DNA of 64,000 bases from Streptomyces sp. GESEQ-35 (lineage in GTDB: Bacteria > Actinomycetota > Actinomycetes > Streptomycetales > Streptomycetaceae), in assembly GCF_017948485.1 (NCBI RefSeq), contig NZ_JAFFSX010000009.1, positions 283,275 to 347,274 on the forward strand, written 5' to 3'. The notes under the pieces are model-generated. The model was not told where the DNA came from and ran no database searches. It saw nothing but the letters and a program-made list of their open reading frames with translations. Both the position numbers and the translations under genes were made by a program. This document shows positions 26,812 through 34,532 of this stretch, one piece after another. Position 1 is the first letter of the stretch, and each line of letters opens with the position of its first letter.

Positions 26812-27144
26812 ATGGCAGACACGCAGCAGGTTGACGCTAAGGCCGAGCGCAAGGCGGCCCGGCTCGCCCAGCAGATCAGCACCTTCGCCAAGGCCCACGG
26901 CGGCGCCGAGGGCCAGGTCGCCTACATCGGCGAGCGCGGCGCCCGCATCGTCCTCGTCGGCGAGGACGGCGGCTGGGGCGACCTGGTGGCCCCGTCGTAC
27001 GAGATCGCCCAGCAGGCGGTGGAGAAGTCCGGGATCACGGTGCACGAGGACTTCGACGGCGAGTTCGCGGCGAAGGTGACAACGGGAACGTATGAGTGGA
27101 AGCGGATGGCCGGGATCCAGGTGGGCGGTCCGAGCAACGGCTGA
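26812..27144 (+). CDS. Conserved actinobacterial protein of unknown function
   Basis: A 110-residue soluble protein, not assigned to a function. The N-terminal ~40 residues are a basic helix (KAERKAARLAQQISTFAKAHGG), then an alternating beta-rich segment (GQVAYIGERGARIVLVGEDGGWGDLVAPSYEIAQQAVEKSGITV) and a conserved ending YEWKRMAGIQVGG. No cysteines, signal or membrane helix. ATG 26812 is chosen over the GTG at 26794, which lies within the palindrome. It follows ctaB by 69 bases in the same direction but probably has its own promoter. Confidence 0.8.
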   Translation: MADTQQVDAKAERKAARLAQQISTFAKAHGGAEGQVAYIGERGARIVLVGEDGGWGDLVAPSYEIAQQAVEKSGITVHEDFDGEFAAKVTTGTYEWKRMAGIQVGGPSNG

Positions 27145-27156
27145 GCAGCCGACCCA

Positions 27157-27199
27157 AGGGGCGCGGGGAACTGCGCGACCAGCCACACCGGGCCCGCAC
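27157..27199. repeat. Streptomyces intergenic repeat element, copy 1
   Basis: AGGGGCGCGGGG is followed by a GCGCGA-type arm and a CCACA...CCCGCAC segment. The same ordered blocks occur inverted at 52985-53052, where a hairpin is inserted between them. From experience this family is abundant between Streptomyces genes; its function is unknown. Confidence 0.6.
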
Positions 27200-27346
27200 T
27201 CGCCGCATCACCCGAACCACCCCCTACGTCCGGCGGAGCGGCTCACCCTGCGGAGCACTTCGCACGGGGTGTGTGCGAGCAACACCTGAACGCGGGCTCA
27301 CCCGTTAGGACCGTAGGAGAACACGGTCCACCCACGGGGAGCCCGG

Positions 27347-28453
27347 ATGATCGAAACGCCGTCCCTCGTGGACCAGTACTGCCACGGCGTACTGAGAACA
27401 GAGCTGGGCCTCGGCACCTTCGAGGCCCAGCTGGCCCGCACCGAGGGCCCGCCCGCGCCCGGCACCACCCTCTTCGACACCCAGACCGGGTTCGCCGTAC
27501 GGCGTTGGTGCCCCCCGCTGCTCGGCCTGGAACCGCACTGCCCGCCCGCCCGCTATCTAGCCCGGCGCCGTGAACTCGGCGTACTGGAATCGGGCCGCAG
27601 GCTGCTGCGCGGCAGCGGTATCACGACGTATCTGATCGACACGGGGCTGCCCGGCGACCTCACGGGCGCCGACGAGCTGGCGTCCGCGGCGTCCGCCGAG
27701 GCGCGCGAGATCGTACGGCTGGAACTCCTCGCCGAACAGGTCGCCGACACCTCCGGCACGGTCGAGTCGTTCCTCGCCAACCTCGCCGAATCGGTGCACG
27801 GAGCCGCCGGGAGCGCCGTCGCCTTCACATCCGTCGCCGGTGTACGGCACGGGCTGGCGCTGGCGCCCGAGCCGCCGGGGCCGGGAGAGGTGAGGGGCGC
27901 GGCCGGGCGCTGGCTGGCGGATCGGCGGGTCGGCGGGGAGCTGAGCGACCCCGTACTTCTGCGGCACCTGCTGTGGATCGCGGTGGCGTCGGGGCTGCCC
28001 CTTCAGCTGCACGCCGGGCTCGGTGAACCGGGCTTACGCATCGACCGCACCGACCCCGTCCTGCTCACGGACTTCGTGCGCGCGACCGCGGGCCTGGGCA
28101 CGGACCTCGTCCTGCTGCACAGCTACCCGTACCACCGGCACGCCGCCCATCTCGCCGGCGTCTTCCCGCACGTCTACGCCGACTCGGGCGCCGCCCTGGT
28201 CCGCACCGGCGCCCGCGCGGCGACCATCCTCGCCGAGATCCTGGAACTGGCCCCCTTCGGCAAGATCCTCTTCTCCAGCGGCGCCCAGGGACTGCCCGAG
28301 CTGCATGTCGTGGGGGCCCGCCTCTTCCGCGAGGCGCTCGGCCGGGTGCTCGGCGGCTGGGTGGCCGACGGGGCGTGGTCGCTGGCGGACGCGCAGCGGG
28401 TGGCCCAGTTGATCGCGGCGGGGAACGCCCGGCGGGTGTACGGGCTGGAGTGA
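27347..28453 (+). CDS. Amidohydrolase family protein
   Basis: A 368-residue soluble protein resembling COG2159-type metal-dependent hydrolases. The barrel strands carry possible ligands at DQYCHG (Asp9, His13), LQLHAGLGE, LLHSYPYHRHAAHLA and the final SSGAQG in place of the usual SD. The classic HxH motif of the first strand is absent, so metal binding and activity are uncertain; the glutamine-synthetase-associated and uronate-isomerase-like branches are similar. Start ATG 27347 follows GGGGAG. It converges on ctaA with only 3 bases between the stops. Confidence 0.7.
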   Translation: MIETPSLVDQYCHGVLRTELGLGTFEAQLARTEGPPAPGTTLFDTQTGFAVRRWCPPLLGLEPHCPPARYLARRRELGVLESGRRLLRGSGITTYLIDTGLPGDLTGADELASAASAEAREIVRLELLAEQVADTSGTVESFLANLAESVHGAAGSAVAFTSVAGVRHGLALAPEPPGPGEVRGAAGRWLADRRVGGELSDPVLLRHLLWIAVASGLPLQLHAGLGEPGLRIDRTDPVLLTDFVRATAGLGTDLVLLHSYPYHRHAAHLAGVFPHVYADSGAALVRTGARAATILAEILELAPFGKILFSSGAQGLPELHVVGARLFREALGRVLGGWVADGAWSLADAQRVAQLIAAGNARRVYGLE

Positions 28454-28456
28454 GCG

Positions 28457-29464
28457 TCAGGCCCTGGTCAGGGTTGCCTCGGCCGCCGGGCCCGGCACAT
28501 CGGTGACGGCCTCGGGCCGTTCCCGCAGGGCCAGCAGCACCCTCAGCACCGCGATCCACACCAGCGCAGAGCCGAGCATGTGGGCGCCGACCAGGATCTC
28601 GGGGAGGTCCGTGAAGTACTGGACGTAGCCGATGGCGCCCTGGGCGAGCAGGATCAGGAAGAGGTCCCGGGTGCGGTGCAGCGGCCCCTTGGGGGCGTCG
28701 ACCGCCTTGAGGACGAACCACAGGGCGAAGGCCAGCGTGACCACGATCCACGCCAGCACGGCGTGCAGCTTGGTGACGTTCTCCCAGTCCAGCGGCATCC
28801 GCTCGACCTCGCTCGAGTCGCCCGCGTGCGGGCCCGCGCCGGTCACCACCGTGCCGACCGCGATCAGCAGGACGGTGGCGGCCACCAGGACCCACACCAG
28901 CTGCTGCACCGCCTTGCCGACCAGCGGCCGGGGTGCGTCGTCGCCCTCCCGGGTGCGTTGCCACATCACGGTCGCCACGGCGATCAGGGCCGAGGTGAGC
29001 AGGAAGTGCGCGGCGACGGTGTACGGGTTGAGACCCACCAGCACCACGATGCCGCCCAGGACGGCGTTGCCCATCACGATCCAGAACTGCGCCCAGCCCA
29101 GCCGCGTCAGGCCGCGCCGGCGCGGCTTCTCGGCGCGGGCGGCGATGATCGCCCAGCCGACCGCGGCGCACAGCACGTACGTCAGCATCCGGTTGCCGAA
29201 CTCGATGACACCGTGCACGCCCATGGCGCTGGTGGTGGTCAGCGAGTCGTCGGTGCACTTGGGCCAGGTCGGGCAGCCGAGGCCCGAGCCGGTCAGCCGC
29301 ACCGCGCCGCCGGTGACCACGATGATCACCGACATGACGAGCGCGGCGAGGGCGGCCCGCCGAACCGTCCGGGGGTCCGGGGTCCAGCGGGCGGCGATGA
29401 AGGCGAGCGGGTTGCGCACGGCGGCTACGGCATCGGCGCGGGTCACGTTTGGCACGGGCCCCAT
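28457..29464 (-). CDS. ctaA: Heme A synthase, CtaA/Cox15 family
   Basis: A 335-residue membrane protein with about eight helices, converting heme O to heme A. The duplicated four-helix halves show the heme-ligand and glutamate positions: HGVIEFGNRMLTYVL in the first half, AAHFLLTSALIAV, KLHAVLAWIVV and GAHMLGSALVW in the second; GLGCPTWPKC holds a cysteine pair in the first extracellular loop. ATG 29464 is preferred over an upstream ATG at 29503. It pairs functionally with ctaB. The same gene lies beside an ABC transporter and suf genes in mycobacteria. Confidence 0.94.
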   Translation of the reverse strand: MGPVPNVTRADAVAAVRNPLAFIAARWTPDPRTVRRAALAALVMSVIIVVTGGAVRLTGSGLGCPTWPKCTDDSLTTTSAMGVHGVIEFGNRMLTYVLCAAVGWAIIAARAEKPRRRGLTRLGWAQFWIVMGNAVLGGIVVLVGLNPYTVAAHFLLTSALIAVATVMWQRTREGDDAPRPLVGKAVQQLVWVLVAATVLLIAVGTVVTGAGPHAGDSSEVERMPLDWENVTKLHAVLAWIVVTLAFALWFVLKAVDAPKGPLHRTRDLFLILLAQGAIGYVQYFTDLPEILVGAHMLGSALVWIAVLRVLLALRERPEAVTDVPGPAAEATLTRA

Positions 29465-29509
29465 CGTAGGCGGCCGCTTGTGCACGCTTTCACGAGGGTC
29501 CACCCGTAC

Positions 29510-30283
29510 CTACTCCCAGCGGAAGAACTTCCCCGCCGCCGCCAGCGCCACGACCGCCCACACCGCCAGAATCCCCAGGTTCTCCCACGGCATCCCGGCC
29601 CCGTGCTGGAGTACGTCCCGCAGTCCGTCCGACAGCGCGGAGATCGGCAGCAGGCCGAGCACGTCCTGGGCGCCTGCCGGGAACTTGCCCATCGGCACGA
29701 TCACCCCGCCGCCCACGAGCAGCAGCAGGAACACCAGGTTCGCGGCGGCCAGCGTCGCCTCCGCCTTCAGGGTGCCCGCCATCAGCAGGCCGAGGCCCGA
29801 GAAGGCGGCCGTGCCGAGGATCAGGAGGAGCAGTACGGCGAGGGGGTTGCCGTGCGGGGACCAGCCGAGGGCGAAGGCGATCACCGTCAGCAGGACGATC
29901 TGGAGGATCTCCGTGACCAGCACCGACGCCGTCTTCGCCGTCATCAGCCCCCAGCGGGGGAGCGGGGAGGAGGCGAGGCGCTTCAGGACGCCGTAGCGGC
30001 GTTCGAAGCCCGTCGCGATCGCCTGGCCCGTGAACGCCGTCGACAGCACGGCCAGCGCGAGGATGCCGGGGGCGAGGAAGTCGACGGCTTCGCCGGCGCC
30101 GGTGTCGACGATGTCCACCGTGCTGAACAGGACCAGCAGCAGCGTCGGGATGACCACCGTCAGCAGCAGCTGCTCGCCGTTGCGCAGCAGCATCCTGGTC
30201 TCCAGCACCGCCTGTGCCGCGATCATGCGGGTGAGCGGGGCGGCACCGGGCTTCGGCGCGTACGCGCCCACGGTCGTCGTCAT
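29510..30283 (-). CDS. ABC-2 type transporter permease (DrrB-like)
   Basis: A 257-residue permease with six helices and the ABC2 pattern (LLTVVIPTLLLVLF, then GFERRYGVLKRLASSPLPRWGLM in the cytoplasmic coupling segment). Partner of the ATPase encoded upstream. ATG 30283 sits inside the downstream copy of a 33-base duplication: the copy carries the ATPase tail with its ATGA overlap, which shows the two genes originally overlapped by 4 bases. The substrate is unknown; the mycobacterial counterpart is annotated only as antibiotic-transport-like. Confidence 0.92.
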   Translation of the reverse strand: MTTTVGAYAPKPGAAPLTRMIAAQAVLETRMLLRNGEQLLLTVVIPTLLLVLFSTVDIVDTGAGEAVDFLAPGILALAVLSTAFTGQAIATGFERRYGVLKRLASSPLPRWGLMTAKTASVLVTEILQIVLLTVIAFALGWSPHGNPLAVLLLLILGTAAFSGLGLLMAGTLKAEATLAAANLVFLLLLVGGGVIVPMGKFPAGAQDVLGLLPISALSDGLRDVLQHGAGMPWENLGILAVWAVVALAAAGKFFRWE

Positions 30284-30404
30284 GAGCGCAGCTCCTTGCC
30301 CGTGAGCTCCAGGCTGTGTCTTCCCGGGGGGCGACCCCCGGACCCCCGGCAGACCCGCTTGTCGGCCGGAATCATGAGCGCAGCTCCTTGCCCGTGAGCT
30401 CCAG
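30280..30404. repeat. 33-bp direct repeat flanking a 59-bp insertion between ABC genes
   Basis: Bases 30280-30312 and 30372-30404 are identical and correspond to the last codons of the ATPase gene (ELTGKELRS plus stop). Between them (30313-30371) lies a GC-rich hairpin segment with CCCGGGGGGCGACCCCCGG, related to the intergenic repeat near 58560. The result is an extra copy of the ATPase gene end placed before the permease start. Confidence 0.92.
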
Positions 30405-31295
30405 AAACACGTCTTCGAGGGTGTGCCGTTCCACCGAGATCCGGTCCGGCATCACCCCGTGCTGTGCGCACCAGGACGTGACCGTCGCGAGCAGTTGGGG
30501 ATCGACCTTGCCGGCGACCCGGTAGGAGCCCGGGGTCAGCTCGGCGGCGGCGCAGTCGGCGGGCAGGGCCTTGAGCAGGGAGCCCACGTCCAGACCGGGG
30601 CGACCGGTGAACCGCAGGGTGTTCTCGGCGCCGCCGCGGCACAGCTCCTCGGGGGAGCCCTGGGCGATGACCCGGCCGGCGTCGACGATCGCGACGTCGT
30701 CGGCCAGCTGCTCCGCCTCGTCCATGTAGTGGGTGGTGAGGATGACCGAGGCACCGTCCGTGCGCAGGTCGCGGATCAGGTCCCAGGTCGCGTGGCGCGC
30801 CTGCGGGTCGAGGCCCGCCGTGGGCTCGTCCAGGAACACCAGCTCCGGGCGGCCCACGACGGCCATCGCGAGCGCGAGGCGCTGCTGCTGGCCGCCGGAC
30901 AGCCGCCGGTAGGCCGTCCGTCCGCAGCTGCCGAGCCCGAGCCGCTCCATGAGCCTGTCGACGTCCAGCGGGTGCGCGTGCAGCTTCGCCACGTGCCGCA
31001 GCATCTCGTCGGCCCGCGCGCCGGAGTAGACGCCGCCGGACTGGAGCATCACGCCGATCCGTGGCCGCAGCCGAGCGGACTCCCGGACCGGGTCCAGGCC
31101 CAGCACCCGCACCGTGCCCGAGTCCGGTTTCCGGTATCCCTCGCAGGTCTCGACCGTCGTCGTCTTGCCCGCGCCGTTCGGTCCGAGCACGGCGGTCACA
31201 CCCGCTCCGGCCACCAGGTCGAGGCCGTCCACCGCGGTCTTCGTGCCGTACCGCTTCACCAGGGCCTGGACCTGGACCACGGGCTCACTTCGCAT
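30372..31295 (-). CDS. ABC transporter ATP-binding protein (DrrA-like)
   Basis: A 307-residue ATPase with Walker A GPNGAGKTTTVETCEGY, signature RRLSGGQQQRLALAMAV, Walker B LVFLDEPTAGLDPQ and switch His in LTTHYMDEAEQL. The C-terminal ~80 residues (RVAGKVDPQLLATVTSWCAQHG, HTLEDVFLELTGKELRS) are the usual DrrA-type extension. It powers the ABC-2 permease downstream; a duplicated 3' end separates the two genes by 88 bases. Confidence 0.94.
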   Translation of the reverse strand: MRSEPVVQVQALVKRYGTKTAVDGLDLVAGAGVTAVLGPNGAGKTTTVETCEGYRKPDSGTVRVLGLDPVRESARLRPRIGVMLQSGGVYSGARADEMLRHVAKLHAHPLDVDRLMERLGLGSCGRTAYRRLSGGQQQRLALAMAVVGRPELVFLDEPTAGLDPQARHATWDLIRDLRTDGASVILTTHYMDEAEQLADDVAIVDAGRVIAQGSPEELCRGGAENTLRFTGRPGLDVGSLLKALPADCAAAELTPGSYRVAGKVDPQLLATVTSWCAQHGVMPDRISVERHTLEDVFLELTGKELRS

Positions 31296-31340
31296 GGGAC
31301 GAGAGTCTAGGTACGCGCTCGCCCCGCCGGACCGGGGGGT

Positions 31341-32138
31341 TCAGATCTCCTCCTCGCGGGGCCGGTGCACCGCGAGCCACCGCGCCGCGTACGCCACCGC
31401 GTCCACCACCGGGAACAGCCGTACGTCGGCCGCGCCCACCTTGCCCTGTACGACAGGACGGTCCCGTTCGAAGTCATGGCCCAGCTCGTCGAACCGCTCC
31501 GAGGAGATCGACACCTCGGTGACCGTCTCCCAGCCCTCGGGGCCCGGTCGGCCCACCTTCACCTTCGGGGACGGGATGCGGTACTCGGCCAGGTGGAAGC
31601 CGGTGCAGGTGTCGTAACCGGCGCCCAGCAGGAGCACGCGCGCGTGGAGCGCCTCCAGCCTCGCCAGCGGGCTGCGCTCGCCGAGCCGGCAGTCGGGGGC
31701 GTGCCCGTCGGTCACCTCGGCCGCGCGCGGGCCCACGGCGGCGAACGACGTCTGCGGATGGGCGCTGCGCAGGGCGCCGGGCCAGGTCCGTACGGTCTCC
31801 GGGATGACGCCGACGCCGCGCGAGGGCGTGACGAGAGGGTCGTATGCGGGCATCGTGGCCCGGATCGTCGCCCACCACTCCTCGGGCACCGGCGGATTGC
31901 TCCACACCGCCGGATCGGACAGGTCGCCGGACTGGGCGGGAACCACGAGCGTGCCGTCCGGGCCGAGCGCATGGAGTAATCCCTGGACGACCGCGACAGC
32001 GCCTCCGCAGACCCAGCCGAGCGAGCTGAGAGAGGAGTGCACGAGGAGGGTTTCGCCGGGTTTGACTCCCAGCTTGCGCAGGTCGTCGGAGATGGTGCTC
32101 CGGGTGACAAGAGGGCCGGTCGGAGGGGGTGTGGGCAT
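31341..32138 (-). CDS. AAC(3)-like N-acetyltransferase
   Basis: A 265-residue protein of the aminoglycoside 3-N-acetyltransferase/YokD fold. Family segments: LLVHSSLSSLGWVCGGAVAV at the N-terminus, PDGTLVVPAQSGDLSD, SAHPQTSFAAVGPRA, and LLLGAGYDTCTGFHLAEYR. The GYDTCT form is typical of the YokD/FrbF branch, where true substrates may not be aminoglycosides, so resistance should not be assumed. ATG 32138 is chosen over 32192 by the conserved start (RSTISDDLRKLGV). It is divergent from sufR and lies within an otherwise conserved actinobacterial gene block, which suggests insertion. Confidence 0.88.
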   Translation of the reverse strand: MPTPPPTGPLVTRSTISDDLRKLGVKPGETLLVHSSLSSLGWVCGGAVAVVQGLLHALGPDGTLVVPAQSGDLSDPAVWSNPPVPEEWWATIRATMPAYDPLVTPSRGVGVIPETVRTWPGALRSAHPQTSFAAVGPRAAEVTDGHAPDCRLGERSPLARLEALHARVLLLGAGYDTCTGFHLAEYRIPSPKVKVGRPGPEGWETVTEVSISSERFDELGHDFERDRPVVQGKVGAADVRLFPVVDAVAYAARWLAVHRPREEEI

Positions 32139-32213
32139 GGTTGGGGAGTGTGCTGGAAGGGTCTTGAAAGCGCCAGCGAATTGATCGATCAAAGATCGTT
32201 TCCGCAGGTCAGA

Positions 32214-32227
32214 TTAGGTATACCTAA
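32214..32227. promoter_or_regulatory. Perfect 14-bp palindrome in the sufR / acetyltransferase spacer
   Basis: TTAGGTATACCTAA is perfectly self-complementary and lies midway between two divergent starts (32138 and 32300). A second palindrome, TTGATCGATCAA, lies at 32181-32192. Which regulator binds is unknown. Confidence 0.5.
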
Positions 32228-32286
32228 GTGACGCAGGGCACCACCCGTCGGCCCGGACGCCGCTTGCCTGGCTCTGAGGAATTACG

Positions 32287-32300
32287 CAACAATGGCGTTG
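32287..32300. promoter_or_regulatory. Probable SufR operator overlapping the sufR start codon
   Basis: CAAC (32287-32290), six bases, GTTG (32297-32300). The CAAC-N6-GTTG pattern is, as I recall, the binding site reported for Streptomyces SufR. Its last G is the first base of the GTG start, which fits a leaderless, self-repressed transcript. Confidence 0.7.
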
Positions 32301-33052
32301 TGAAAAACGTCGGCGAGGCTCGGGAGACCCACACGGGTACCCCGCAGGAGGAGCTCGCGGCTGGGATGCGCTCGGACCGTTCGACGCGCAACCGGGTCGC
32401 GCGATCCATCCTGGACCACGGGCCCTCGACCGTCACCGAGCTGGCCGGACGGCTGGGACTCACCCCGGCCGCCGTACGACGGCATCTGGACGCGCTGGTC
32501 GCGGACGACGTCGTTCAGGCGCGCGAGCAGCGGGTGTACGGCGCGCGGACGCGCGGCCGGCCCGCCAAGGTGTTCGCCCTGACGGACTGCGGACGTGACG
32601 CCTTCGACCAGTCGTACGACAAGCTCGCCGCGGACGCCCTGCGCTACATCCAGGAGCGGTTCGGTGGCGACGAGGCGGTCATGGCCTTCGCACGCGCGAG
32701 GATCGCCGAGCAGGCCGGCGCGTACCGCAAGGCGATCGAGGCCGCGGCCCCCGAGGAGCGGACCGAAGCCCTGGCCAAGGCCCTGAGCGCGGACGGGTAC
32801 GCTGCTACGGCGCGCAGCGCACCGGTCGGCGAGCAGCTCTGCCAGCACCACTGCCCGGTGATCCATGTCGCGGAGAAGTTCCCGCAGCTGTGCGAGGCCG
32901 AGACGGAGATCTTCTCGCAGCTGCTCGGCACGCATGTCCAGCGACTTGCAACCATCGCCCACGGTGACGGCGTCTGTACGACATTCATCCCAAAAATTTC
33001 CAAGAACACCCATAACGCATCAGCAAGCACGGCCGGGAGGAACCCCGCATGA
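32300..33052 (+). CDS. sufR: SufR, Fe-S cluster-responsive repressor of the suf operon
   Basis: A 250-residue regulator. The N-terminal winged helix (about residues 25-95: VARSILDHGPSTVTELAGRLGLTPAAVRRHLDALVADDVV) binds DNA; the C-terminal part carries the cysteine cluster CQHHCPVIHVAEKFPQLCEAE plus a further Cys in DGVCTTFI that hold the Fe-S cluster. SufR represses suf when holo and is relieved when clusters are lost. Start GTG 32300 lies within the operator and has no ribosome site, suggesting leaderless translation; the frame is open to 32228. The stop overlaps sufB by 4 bases. Confidence 0.95.
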   Translation: MKNVGEARETHTGTPQEELAAGMRSDRSTRNRVARSILDHGPSTVTELAGRLGLTPAAVRRHLDALVADDVVQAREQRVYGARTRGRPAKVFALTDCGRDAFDQSYDKLAADALRYIQERFGGDEAVMAFARARIAEQAGAYRKAIEAAAPEERTEALAKALSADGYAATARSAPVGEQLCQHHCPVIHVAEKFPQLCEAETEIFSQLLGTHVQRLATIAHGDGVCTTFIPKISKNTHNASASTAGRNPA

Positions 33053-34470
33053 CTCTGCCCACGGAGACTGCTCACCCCGAGCTCGAGGGCCTGGGCACCT
33101 ACGAATACGGCTGGGCCGACTCCGACGCCGCCGGCGCCTCTGCGAAGCGCGGCATCAACGAGGACGTCGTCCGGGACATCTCCGCGAAGAAGAACGAGCC
33201 GGAGTGGATGACCAAGCTCCGTCTCAAGGGTCTGCGCCTCTTCGGCAAGAAGCCCATGCCGAACTGGGGCTCGGACCTGTCGGGCATCGACTTCGACAAC
33301 ATCAAGTACTTCGTGCGTTCCACGGAGAAGCAGGCGGAGTCCTGGGAGGACCTGCCCGAGGACATCAAGAACACGTACGACAAGCTCGGCATCCCCGAGG
33401 CGGAGAAGCAGCGCCTCGTCGCCGGTGTCGCGGCCCAGTACGAGTCCGAGGTCGTCTACCACCAGATCCGTGAGGACCTGGAGGAGCAGGGCGTCATCTT
33501 CCTGGACACCGACACCGCCCTGAAGGAGCACCCGGAGCTCTTCAAGGAGTACTTCGGCACGGTCATCCCGGTCGGCGACAACAAGTTCGCGTCGCTGAAC
33601 ACCGCGGTGTGGTCCGGCGGCTCCTTCATCTACGTGCCGAAGGGCGTGCACGTCGAGATCCCGCTCCAGGCCTACTTCCGCATCAACACGGAGAACATGG
33701 GCCAGTTCGAGCGGACGCTGATCATCGTCGACGAGGGCGCTTACGTGCACTACGTCGAGGGCTGCACCGCCCCGATCTACAAGTCGGACTCCCTGCACTC
33801 CGCGGTCGTCGAGATCATCGTCAAGAAGAACGCCCGCTGCCGCTACACGACCATCCAGAACTGGTCGAACAACGTCTACAACCTGGTCACCAAGCGCGCC
33901 GTCGCCTACGAGGGCGCGACCATGGAGTGGATCGACGGCAACATCGGCTCCAAGGTGACGATGAAGTACCCGGCCGTCTACCTGATGGGCGAGCACGCCA
34001 AGGGCGAGACCCTGTCGATCGCCTTCGCGGGCGAGGGGCAGCACCAGGACGCCGGCTCCAAGATGGTCCACATGGCGCCGAACACGTCCTCCAACATCGT
34101 CTCCAAGTCGGTGGCGCGCGGTGGCGGCCGTACCTCCTACCGCGGTCTCGTCGAGATCGGCGAGGGCGCACACGGCTCCAAGTCGAACGTGCTGTGCGAC
34201 GCGCTGCTCGTCGACACCATCTCCCGCTCGGACACGTACCCGTACGTCGACGTCCGCGAGGACGACGTGTCCATGGGCCACGAGGCGACCGTCTCCAAGG
34301 TCTCCGAGGACCAGCTCTTCTACCTGATGAGCCGCGGTCTGAGCGAGTTCGAGGCGATGGCGATGATCGTGCGCGGCTTCGTCGAGCCGATCGCCAAGGA
34401 ACTGCCCATGGAGTACGCCCTCGAGCTCAACCGGCTGATCGAGCTGCAGATGGAAGGCGCGGTCGGTTAG
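33049..34470 (+). CDS. sufB: Fe-S cluster assembly protein SufB
   Basis: A 473-residue scaffold subunit of the SufBC2D complex, on which the Fe-S cluster is built from SufSU-derived sulfur. The core beta-helix includes GGSFIYVPKGVHVEIPLQ, YVEGCTAPIYKSDSLHSAVVE and GMEWIDGN-like segments; the C-terminal LFYLMSRGLSEFEAMAMIVRGFVEPIAKELPMEY is diagnostic. ATG 33049 overlaps the sufR stop. It starts the contiguous block sufB-D-ferredoxin-C-S-U-T. Confidence 0.97.
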   Translation: MTLPTETAHPELEGLGTYEYGWADSDAAGASAKRGINEDVVRDISAKKNEPEWMTKLRLKGLRLFGKKPMPNWGSDLSGIDFDNIKYFVRSTEKQAESWEDLPEDIKNTYDKLGIPEAEKQRLVAGVAAQYESEVVYHQIREDLEEQGVIFLDTDTALKEHPELFKEYFGTVIPVGDNKFASLNTAVWSGGSFIYVPKGVHVEIPLQAYFRINTENMGQFERTLIIVDEGAYVHYVEGCTAPIYKSDSLHSAVVEIIVKKNARCRYTTIQNWSNNVYNLVTKRAVAYEGATMEWIDGNIGSKVTMKYPAVYLMGEHAKGETLSIAFAGEGQHQDAGSKMVHMAPNTSSNIVSKSVARGGGRTSYRGLVEIGEGAHGSKSNVLCDALLVDTISRSDTYPYVDVREDDVSMGHEATVSKVSEDQLFYLMSRGLSEFEAMAMIVRGFVEPIAKELPMEYALELNRLIELQMEGAVG

Positions 34471-34532
34471 GACCGGTCTCCGGACCAGCAGCTAGCGAAA
34501 TCTGACGTAGGAAAGAGAGCAGACCGACAGCC

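Noticed and set aside
32214..32227. DtxR/IdeR iron box
   Set aside because: Iron boxes are 19-base sites with TTAGG and CCTAA nine bases apart; here only four bases separate them.
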